Origin: Cytidiella melzeri
Taxonomy: Eukaryota > Basidiomycota > Agaricomycetes > Polyporales > Irpicaceae
Assembly: GCA_022592445.1 (NCBI GenBank)
Contig: JABYQR010000366.1
Location: 1-43,114, forward strand
Direction of reading: 5' to 3'
DNA length: 43,114 bases
Within the stretch, counting starts at the first letter, position 1, and the number at the start of each line of letters is the position of its first letter. A program made the translations under genes and the position numbers. Below the pieces are notes generated by a model. The model made no database searches, was not told the DNA's origin, and worked only from the letters and a program-made list of their open reading frames with translations. Below, piece after piece: positions 32,330-41,130 of the stretch.

Positions 32330-32640
32330 ATCAGCCGAAATACCGTTGATCTCCTTCAAATCAGTGGTTTTCCCGATGCTCTTCAATGGCATTCCCACTG
32401 ATCTCAGGAGATTGCGCTGGACAACATTACACCACATTGCAGACACCCTATATAATACAATGGAAAATCCACTGCCAAAACCCACTGCATCGGAAAATCC
32501 ACTTGAGAGCAAGTGGAAATACCACTAATTGGAAAACCGATGATTTTACCTGGTAATTTTTTCAGTGGGGTTTCCACTGATGACGGAGGTATCAGAGGAA
32601 AACCCATTTTATTAAAATGGGTTTTACTTCCCGCAGTGTC
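32330..32640. repeat. Degenerate CCACTG/GGAAAATCC repeats with a palindrome
   Basis: Variants of ggaaaatccactg, aaaacccactg and agtggggtttccactg recur in both orientations, so the segment can fold back on itself repeatedly. At 32599-32625 a 27-nt odd palindrome, aaaacccatttta-t-taaaatgggtttt, has 13-bp perfect arms. It looks like a decayed MITE. Confidence 0.65.
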
Positions 32641-33143
32641 ATTCATCTATACATCATCGTTCATGATTTTTTCCCACTTCATGGTTGGATCTCACCTGCA
32701 TTACCACTATATCATCCCATCTATCTAATCTCTTGTCTTTTTGGATTCCACACATCCCTCGGTTGTTTCATGTATATCCTTATATCCCAACCCTGACGAC
32801 AGCTTCTCTATCACCCGGTGTACCAACCTCATCCATCATTAGTACTTCTTTGAACCGGACATTGTATTCCTTCTCCCCTTTCCCTAGCCATTGACATGTC
32901 CATCATCCCATTGTATTTGGGTTTTTATTTGGGTTTTTATCTCTTCCTTGAGCCTAGCAGAAACGTCCTCAAACCCTCCCTTGACCTCCTGCTCTTCACC
33001 TCCCAGCTTTCACGTACACTCGGTGTGTGCAGTACAGTCCTACTCTTTGTCAACTATCATGTAACGACGCGCATACTCCGTGCTGTAACATCTTTGTTTA
33101 AGTGTCTGGCCGCTGTAGAAGCCAGACTGGAGGGCAAGTATAG
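32641..33143. other. Intergenic, nothing recognised
   Basis: T-rich sequence with a short direct repeat (ttgggtttttatttgggtttttat, about 32917-32941). No supported gene. Confidence 0.55.
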
Positions 33144-33150
33144 CGCTGGG

Positions 33151-33253
33151 ATCATCAGGAAACAAAACAAAGTCTCTGGCAGCTACGGAGCTCTCCGGAG
33201 CACTCTGTAGCAGCTGGGAGCTTGGGTAGCCTTTCCATTGTTTCCTGATGATG
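33151..33253. mobile_element. 103-bp foldback (MITE-like) element
   Basis: The perfect 15-bp terminal inverted repeats are atcatcaggaaacaa (33151-33165) and ttgtttcctgatgat (33239-33253). Inside is a second imperfect hairpin (gctacggag ... cactctgtagc, about 33183-33213). No TSD was confirmed. Confidence 0.7.
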
Positions 33254-33466
33254 GGAAGAGTAGGAAGAGATAGTGAGGAGGTCACATTTCACAACGGTGG
33301 ATCTAGAGAGAGGGGACATCCTCTGGAGAGCATATCTGAGGCTAATAAAGCACATAAACTCAATCTACAAGGCAAAACCAAGCATTTTTTGCTTATGTCT
33401 GACAAATGCTGACATGACTTGTCACATATATAGATCCGGATCGCCTAAAAATTGATGGAGGACTAA

Positions 33467-34621
33467 GTGATCAAGTACCTCTGGAGTGCAGCAGGCTACA
33501 GATTGATCTCCATTCCTGTGTTGCTTACCCGTAGGAGTCGAAGTGTGGGCGTACAAGCACCTTCTCCACATGGAGAGCCAACAGATGACGAAGTTGCAAA
33601 TTGCACTGAAAGTACGTTCATTTGCAAAATAACATATCTAGCTTAGCGGTAGTTGAACTACTGCTCTTGCAGCCTACATATCATCGAGAAGTCTACTTCT
33701 GTCCTTGGTGGATGCTGGTGGGCGACTGATGTACGCCTACAATAATTGCTTGAGCTTGCAGGCCTGACAACGTGTCTGCACACCCTATTGTCAACACTTC
33801 ATGGCCTCAAACCACTCCCTACCATCACCCCATTGATACAACCACCACCACCCATCATCATGACCACATCTTCAGTTTTGTCTCCCACAACGAACCACCC
33901 AACCGATGCAGACAAAGTAGAGCTCTCTCACGTCGATGTCTCCGTCCCACGAAGCATTGTGACCACCAACGTCCTGCTCATTCTTGTCCGCACCTCTCTC
34001 TTTCTCTCAAACCTGGCAATCACCTTATGATTACCGGAAGCAATGGTGTCGGCAAAACAGGCATTGCACGGGTCATTGCCAGTTTATGGGCAGGGCGTTC
34101 CTACACCTCCAAACTCGCATCCTTCTCCTCCTCGGTCTCCCGCCCGCCAGGGAAGAAAGGCGTGTTTTTTGTGCCGCAGAGGAGCTACATGGTTTCAGGG
34201 AGTTTGTTGGACCAGGTGATTTACCTGTACTTGTATGCAGAGTTTGTGAAGAGTAAGAGGGGGGTGGAGGAGTTGAAAGGGAATTTTGGAGGCAGTGAGT
34301 TTGGGGTATTTGTCAGATAGGGAGGGAGGCTGGTTTACAAGGAAGGAGTGGAGGGATGTGTTGAGTGGGGGTGAGAAGCAGAGGGCGTGTTTTGGTCCTT
34401 TTGTCTGAGTAAATATATTCGGAGTTACTGATGGCGGCGCTGTAGATGGCCATGGCAAGAGTCTTTTTTCATAAGCCCAAGTTTGCTGTCCTTGATGGTA
34501 TGTGTTCATCTGGCACTCAAACGATGTCTATTGCTAACGCGTTGGTGCAGAATGTACGAGTGCTGTCTCAAGCGACGTGGAAGGGCGCATGTATGAGCAT
34601 GCCAAGTCACTTGGTATAACA
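33467..34621 (+). pseudogene. ABCD-type (peroxisomal acyl-CoA) ABC transporter fragment
   Basis: It matches the end of the transmembrane domain and most of the nucleotide-binding domain of peroxisomal half-transporters, which move fatty acyl-CoA into peroxisomes. VIKYLWSAAGYRLISIP opens it. SLLLSLVDAGGRLMYAY follows a 60-70 nt intron. Walker A is GSNGVGKT (34036-34059), then VFFVPQRSYMVSGSLLDQVI, the signature LSGGEKQR (about 34361-34384) and Walker B KFAVLDE, split by an intron after the Asp codon. Three single-base frameshifts are apparent (near 33743, 33991 and 34283). The N-terminal half and the last ~40 residues are missing. Introns are retained, so it is not a processed copy. Confidence 0.85.
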
Positions 34622-34682
34622 ACAACGCCCTCCAAGATCAGCTCAACCGTCCACTCGACTCTCTGAGTGCGGTCATAGACCT

Positions 34683-35890
34683 CAAGCAATATGGAAGGCG
34701 CATTGGACGCTAGTCAAAGTTGCGTACTTGCTCTGTCGGTGAGCCCTTGAAGTCATGTGTGAATTTTACTTGAAGCTAACAAACTCCCATCAACCAGCTA
34801 TTGGGTCATTGCTGTGGTACCATACCTTCTCTGGGCCTTCTGCACGAACCACACCGTTGAGGAGTGTGAGAAAATCTATTGTGTGAGTAGTTAAAGTCTT
34901 GTGGACCTGATAGCATTACAGTATTCAACGTGTATCAATCAGATTCCCATTGCACTTGCAATGTGGAATCAAGTCACCTCAGAGGTCATCCTGGTCATCC
35001 AAACCTATGCAATTTTCAATCACAACAATTATATTCTAACCCTTCTAGTTGTTGCCCTGGCCGGCATGGTCGACTGCCAACTATATGTGGATACCTCTGA
35101 AATGCTACGTACGCACACCATTTTTTTCGCACATACAGTCTCATTCAATGGATTTGGTCAGTACTCCCCTTCCTACAAGAGACAGGGCCATGCCTTCCAA
35201 TGTCCAAGCCTCATTCGGCGCATCTGCTAGGTTAGTGGTTCTGCTACCCAGATTCTTTTTCCGGATTCTGACGTTTGCCTGATAGGTTTCTTTGTGAGTG
35301 CAGTGTTGCTTGAAACCGGGTCTCGCTCACATTGCTTCCTCATCATCCAGATTGCCCCGCTACTTTACAATACTATCTTCACCGTCATGAGTTGTTAAAG
35401 CCATCACCATCCGCTGTAGGAGCGGTGGCCCAAGCAGCCAACTTATCCAGACATTTCTTTGCAAGGGTGTCAAAAGTGTCTTGTATTATTTGATGTTATA
35501 AATTGCCCATCTCGTATGTATTGTATTCATACTATTTGCGCTGGCAACTCACTCTGTCTTCCAGATCAACGGGATATTTTACTTGCAGTATGTATCATCT
35601 ATGGCATCTTTGATATGGAATAAGCTAATATGCCATAGGCCACGCCAATCCATCTCTGCTATATGCATTCCTCTCAGCGTTATGCTGTTCCCGGTGCTTG
35701 CTTGCCGCTTGGTAGTGGAGTTGCACGAGCGTGGCGCTCAAACAGTGGCACAGTTGACGGGTACAATGACCTTCACTGCTGGAGTCAGCTACTCAAAATC
35801 AAGTTCCAGCTCTCCATTCTCAGGTGGTTTCAAATTCATTAGCAATAGGACAGGAGCTAAATCATTATGCAACCTCAGGGAGAGGTGCTG
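34683..35890 (+). pseudogene. DUF6533-like seven-helix membrane protein fragment
   Basis: Exons join with canonical introns: IWKAHWTLVKVAYLLCR, then YWVIAVVPYLLWAFCTNHT, IPIALAMWNQVTSEVILVIQ with TYAIFNHNNYILTLLVVALA, LPFLQETGPCLPMSKPHSAH, GFFVSAVLLETGSRSHCF, INGIFYLQ and IPLSVMLFPVLACRLVVEL. This helix pattern with RTYA/QTYAIFN is typical of agaricomycete DUF6533 membrane proteins of unknown role. The N-terminal helix is missing. A frameshift precedes the TAA at 35396-35398, and another in-frame TAA is at 35499-35501. It begins only ~60 bp after the ABC transporter fragment, in the same orientation. Confidence 0.68.
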
Positions 35891-35891
35891 A

Positions 35892-36440
35892 GTACTCTGG
35901 GAAGCATTCCAGGTGATATGATGGCCAGCACAAGTGTATATTCTCACTGTTCCTACTTTCAATACATCACAATTGTTACTGAAAACCTCAATGTGAGATT
36001 AACTGCCTGATGCCCATGCATGGTATAGCAATATAAAGGCGCGCAATTGTTGTCGCAACATCATGCAAACCACGTGTGCAAGAATATCATGCAATGTAAC
36101 TGACGAGTGGGCGTGTAACATTGAGACATAGTGTGATATAGACTACAGGTGTCGTATGATACTGCAATGTAAACTACAGGCGGGCATACAATATTGCGCC
36201 ATTATGCAATGTGAATTTGAGCGTGGGGCGTTGTTAACTCGTCAGGTGCAAGATAGAATTCTTTATAAACTGATATTTAATCCTTCAAACATTATATTGC
36301 AAGTTGGACTTTACATTGGAAGGTAAACTAATATAACTTTTTTGTGATTTTCCAGATGACTGTACCACCCCAAGAACTCGAACCAGTTCGCTCTGAGTTC
36401 TAAAAAGACGGGCAGAGGCCTACCTATGTTCATGTCAAAC
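35892..36440. other. Intergenic, nothing recognised
   Basis: The sequence is mostly low in coding signal. Motifs such as gcaatgtaaactacaggcggg and tgcaatgtgaa recur a few times between 36060 and 36210, without a regular period. Confidence 0.5.
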
Positions 36441-36449
36441 ATTGTCATG

Positions 36450-37566
36450 TTGTGCTGAGTCCAGAGCTCCGTGGGAGGAGACAGGTGGGCATGTTCAGAG
36501 AAGGAGGCGAGAGTTGTTGATGGACTGAACAGCAAAGAATGTTTAAAAGCTGCGTGTTACCATAAAGGGATGAAAAATTGCTGCCACTAGCGGAGATTGT
36601 AATAGTAATACTACTAGTTTGTAATATATAGAATACATCTAGTTTGATTGGTATTGACGGCGAAGTTAGTTCTACAAACAACACATCTAATGTACTGTGA
36701 TTTGTCTCTATAGGCTTAGATTTCCACCCAACTACAACAACTTCTGCTACATCATTTACACCACATTCTGTTGCTTTGTTCTTCTTATTTATAATAGGCA
36801 TTCCTATACAAATACCTAATTTGCCAATATGGTTTCCATTGTTGCTTGGAGGCAATGATCAAAACACAGCTTGATTATGTGGACAAAGGCAGTCAGTATT
36901 TGGTGATAGATCTGCTTCTGTTTTACAGATCTTTTCAGAAAGCTTTGTCTCATCATTGTTGGAGCTATAACAATCCACACAGTAAAAAATAACTCAGATG
37001 TTGACGGGCCTCTTACAAGAATTGCTCTGCTCGTCTGTCATTGAGTTTATCTCTACTTGCATTGTAAAAGGTTATAGTCTACACATTACGGAACACAGTA
37101 ATTAACCACTTTGTCGACTTGTTGAAATACCAGCTATCCTAGTTTTCAGATATCTTCTTTGGTACAAGACTTGTATCCTAGCAAAGTGCAGAATTGTGCA
37201 GCTTCATCTGTCTGTGAATCTTGTATCATGTTGCTGTGTAAGGTGAAGGTAGTGGTAAACTGATGCCATATTGCTTTACTTAAAGCAGTTTGCTGATCTT
37301 CATGGGACCGTTTTGTATGGATAATAGACTGAAATATACTTGAACAGAGGGTGTTTCCTGTTGATACTGGGGGAAGCTGCGCAAAGTCTCCTGCAAAAAT
37401 GACATGTTTCCCTCCAAACGGTTCACTCTCATTTTCCAAGGCCATACACATTTTCCAGCTAATATTGTCTAAATTTAATCAATCAATCATTGATATCTCA
37501 TCCATCAATAAGTGGTCTACATGCTGCAAGTTACGTTTAATTTCACTTGGAGCACCTAGCTGTTGA
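36450..37566 (-). pseudogene. Pif1-like Helitron helicase remnant
   Basis: Reading from 37566 downward: LGAPSEIKRNLQHVDHLLMDEISMID holds the DExx box (Walker B), followed by a stop. Then ENESEPFGGKHVIFAGDFAQLPP gives the conserved GDFxQLPP motif, with AIWHQFTTTFTLHSNM and YKSCTKEDI. A decayed stretch still shows NASRDKLND, and GKLGICIGMPIINKKNKATE matches the late helicase motif. The order fits the helicase half of fungal Helitron Rep-helicase proteins. The Walker A region and the Rep domain are missing and several stops are present, so it is dead. Confidence 0.85.
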
Positions 37567-38240
37567 AAGTTTCAAAATGTTATGAATGTTAGTGGATATA
37601 ATCTAAACTGCGTGGCATCATTTACTATGGGAATAGTCACTATACCTCTTGTATAGTAAGTGATAACGGGGATTTATGGTTCTACAATGGTATAAGTACA
37701 GGTAGACATACTAAATATGACAGAAACATGATTGGTGTAAACTGCAACATGTTGGCAACAGCAAAACATGATCCGACCACTTCTGTAGCAATGTATACAT
37801 GTTGTGATGCTTAAGATACCTGTGTAAGATTTGCTTCTTTATTTATCCATATCTATGATATTGTGAGGAATGTATAAGTCTTCAGGAATTGTACTTGCCG
37901 CTTGCCGGCCCTGCTAACGCTAGTTTTACTTTGTCTGGGATGCTCACTGCCACAGTTGACCTGCCTAGACCCACACCGTTATAAGTTACTAGCAAAAGCC
38001 TGGAATACTTACTTTTATGGGTATAATTTTGTCATTGGTAGAAATTTCTGTGACTGACAGATCTAGAATATTTGCTTTTGAATGCAACTTTATGGCTGGT
38101 AAGAGCTGTAGTTGCTCAAATGCCCATAATATTTACTTCCAACCATGATTGTGAACCCTTACCTTTACAAGTAACTTTTTAACTGGTAACATTGTCATGT
38201 TCTTCGGGCGCATGTAAAGAATATGTGAACAATATCTCAT
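37567..38240. other. AT-rich, contains 47-bp segment shared with 15499-15545
   Basis: No gene is seen. 37879-37925 repeats the cttcaggaattgta...tgccggcc...gctaacgctagtt segment found inside the foldback element, in the same orientation. Confidence 0.6.
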
Positions 38241-38410
38241 GTATTCAGCGCCTATCTTTCAATAATAATAGAGGCTGACGTGCAGTGTATATTTCCGCAC
38301 AGGGCAAATGCAAGGGGAAAATGCAAGCATATATGGAAGTATAGGCATGATCCCGCTGCGCGCACCGCACATCAGCCTCTCCTATTGTTGAGAAATAGGC
38401 GCTGAATAGG
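38241..38410. repeat. Inverted repeat formed by two repeat-D ends
   Basis: 38241-38290 (cagcgcctatctttcaataataatagaggctgacgtgcagtgt) is a diverged inverse of the left end of D2 (38363-38410). The two are separated by ~73 bp, so the left ends of two D copies face each other. Confidence 0.8.
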
Positions 38411-38719
38411 CTGCATATTCTTCGCATATTCATCAAATATGCACAAGAATATATAAAGATTATGTGAAAATAAAGACCGGATATTATTGGCCTATAAGTC
38501 ATGTATTCTTCAAGCGGAACAAGAGGTGGCCGCCATATATATTTATATTAATATTGCGGTTCTCGCGCTTCCATATGCATTCCGCTCGGGATTCTCGATA
38601 TCGCGTGTATGTCAATCAGATCTATATGCGCATGCATGCTGTACATATATATACATGACGCGAGAACAAGAACTAGACACATAATGTACTTGCTGTTGTC
38701 GTCGAAGGCGGTCGGCACT
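38363..38719 (+). repeat. Dispersed repeat D, copy 2
   Basis: 357 bp, nearly identical to 20666-21020 in the same orientation. Differences are single bases plus small indels (for example gtgaaggccgg against gtgaaaataaagaccgg). Its right end (ggtcggcact) touches the last readable codons of the Kar5-like gene. Confidence 0.93.
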
Positions 38720-40365
38720 GGCTCCAATTACTCCAGCGCTGCCAGTCGAAGAAAGGAACTTGCATGCTGCTAGCCGCCAACCACTGGTCACGCACAGCGA
38801 CAGCAGTGTTGTTTATCTTCTCCATCTCCGTACGAGTTGACAATACCAACCCTGTGAGGACCGTGCCCAAGCGGCTGACAGCTTCAGTTGTCTCGACTTG
38901 CATGCGATTCGCCAATACAGCTTGGTCAACATGTGAATCCAAGACCACCACGGATTCCGAAATTGTATGCACTAGAGCAGATACAGTCTAAACGGGATCT
39001 CAGATGAGAGACACCATTCTCAGATGCAGTGCACGCGCTGACCTCTTTCATGAGGCCGACCTCATGGCCGGCTGCACGCCAGTTCACTTGAGCCGTGAGC
39101 TGGGTCATAAGAAGTAAGTTGCAGGAATCATAACTCCAGTTGTAGTCAACCGACTGTGATGTCATTCAGGTCTTGATATTGTGTTCGAACTTGGGCAAAT
39201 GTGGTAGACACTTGGGCTTCAAGAGCGGCTTGTAGAGACGGCACGAGTAGTTCTAATGTGATTGTATGCTTTCGTGCACGCTTTGTCAGAGTCCGGGCAC
39301 TGCAGAGGATGGCAGGAAGCTGGATACGCACATCGCCAACTACAGATCGTACTTCCCGTGATACCTGAACACCCAGGGTGGACAGCTGGTCAACTCAACG
39401 ATATTACCACAGAAGGCGGACTATACTAACCTCGTTCAGTAAGAGACCATACGCTTCTGAATGATGCGCAAATACAGAGCTGAGCGCGTTCTTAACCACT
39501 GTAACAGCCTTAATCTATGGGTGAAATGAGACTGGTTCTACTCTCCATCCGACGAACTGACCTGCTCATTCGCATGCTGAATTCCGCGGCGTACGTCCAA
39601 ATTGAATTTTCCCATGCTGTCGTTTACCATGCTGTGTTCATGTACGAGGTGACGGAGATGCTGTATAATGTTTTGTTGACCTCGCCGCAGTAGGCAGAAA
39701 TTGCACTTACCTCTCTAATCGCATCAATACCTTCGTAGAAGCTATCCTGTCGATTTCCCGTGTTGTTTACTACACGTAATATCGAAATTGCTTGCATCGT
39801 AGCATTTCTGTAAACCTCTTTTGCCATGTCTACCGCAAATCTGACGGTCAGGGTGACGAGAGAGCAAGCGAGAAAGGCAAAGATGGCTTGCCTATGTCGT
39901 TCCATCATCGAAATGCGTGACAAAGTTGCACTGGAATTAGATCATATCAGTTTTGGCCCTCCAAGCTCATAGGTGTTCGCATACGGATTTCTCGTAAGTA
40001 GCCTGAGTAGCTTGACCAATACTGCGCGCTTCTTGACAAAGCCCTGAAGCCGAAGAAAGGTTGGAATTGCGCATATACGAAGTAAAGAGTGACATGAGAG
40101 CTTACTCAACACATGCACCATGTTGGAGAGTTGGGGTCGCCTCGGCAGGCTGCTTTGCGTTGACAGACATGCATTCCAGTGGCGGTGTATGTTTCGCGGC
40201 CGCGAGCTCGCAAATGGTCATGGATATAGGGGCTAGGAATAATTTATTAGCATACAACGATGGGAGGAGCGAACGACCAACCTCGAACCTGTTCATCTTC
40301 ATTCAGATCCAAATCACCGCATTGTATGCGGATAGACTTTGCGACATGTGCAAAACAATCGGGCT
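38720..40365 (-). pseudogene. Kar5/Tht1-like nuclear fusion protein gene, broken
   Basis: Kar5/Tht1 proteins act in the nuclear envelope during karyogamy. From ~40365 down, exons splice in frame: RKPDCFAHVAKSIRIQCGDL, PISMTICELAAAKHTPPLEC (40232-40106), ALSRSAQYWSSYSGYLREI (40043-39985) and LQLCHAFR-stop-WNDI (39930-39892). Then DMAKEVYRNATMQAISILRV (39829-39711), REHLRHLVHEHSMVND, VSREVRSVVGDVRIQLPAIL, LTAQVNWRAAGHEVGLMKE and TVSALVHTISESVVVLDSHV follow. The ISMTxCELA and FWSSYSGYLREI-type motifs are the basis of the call. TGA at 39905-39907 replaces the expected second Arg of FRRW. The intron at 39830-39891 is GC-AG. The C-terminus (expected membrane helices) is replaced by repeat D2 and the N-terminus is not resolved. 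Confidence 0.65.
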
Positions 40366-40560
40366 TACGCTAGTAATGGTAATTAAAGGTCAGACTAGAG
40401 AGAGTGAGTGTGAGGGGAGGAGATGGGGGCCAAGAGTCAAGGATGTCGGACAAAAATGAGGTTTGCGAGGTGACATCACGAGCACTTCTGTATTTGGCCA
40501 AGAAATGCCTCGTCTGCCGAGCCCAAGCACAAACGCATCAGGCACGAGCTCTAGTTCCAG

Positions 40561-41073
40561 TGTTTGAAAGTTACGAGTGTAGGGGATGACTAGGAGAGTC
40601 AACTAACTCTGGGAGTAAGTGTCTTATTATTTCTCTGCTCTCTAGGAGCGGTATATATACATGTCTGTAACTAGATTACTAATGCTACAGTAATGTCATA
40701 TGAGTAAGGATTGGTAATCCTATGAGTAATGATTGGTAATGCACAGTTCTGCTTGCTAATACTACTGAATAGAGAATGTAAGCAATGACTGAGCATCCTA
40801 CATAACTGAATGGTGCTGACTGAGCCTTTAGTAAGCTCAATACATTTGGTATATGAAATATGAGTCATGCAGAAGCCTCATGGTACTTCTGCTATTCAGT
40901 CTTGGAAACTACTGGAACACAATGCCATATGGTGCAAGTATCGCATTGTGTGTGACCATAAGGATGGTGGAATCACATGCTATGTACTATCTGATCTTAT
41001 CTATCTACATATCTAATCTACATTGTCCATAGATCCAATGTCCGATAATCAGCAATACAATCTCGCTTTGACA
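40561..41073 (-). repeat. 3' LTR of the copia element
   Basis: It begins directly after the purine tract. A TATA-like GTATATATAC at 40651-40660 may be its promoter, and short local duplications (gattggtaat..tatgagtaa) are at 40700-40740. The distal end is provisional. Confidence 0.7.
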
Positions 41074-41130
41074 CTCCCACTTGATGCCAACATCATTTTG
41101 CTTTGAGCTACTTTGAATGACAGCATCTCG

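Noticed and set aside
36368..36400. ctcgaaccagttcg resembling a tRNA T-arm on the minus strand
   Set aside because: The flanking bases do not form the T-stem or acceptor stem, and no anticodon arm was found.
38719..38720. Helitron terminus at the D2/Kar5-like junction
   Set aside because: No TC start, no CTRR end with a preceding hairpin and no A-T target context at this position.
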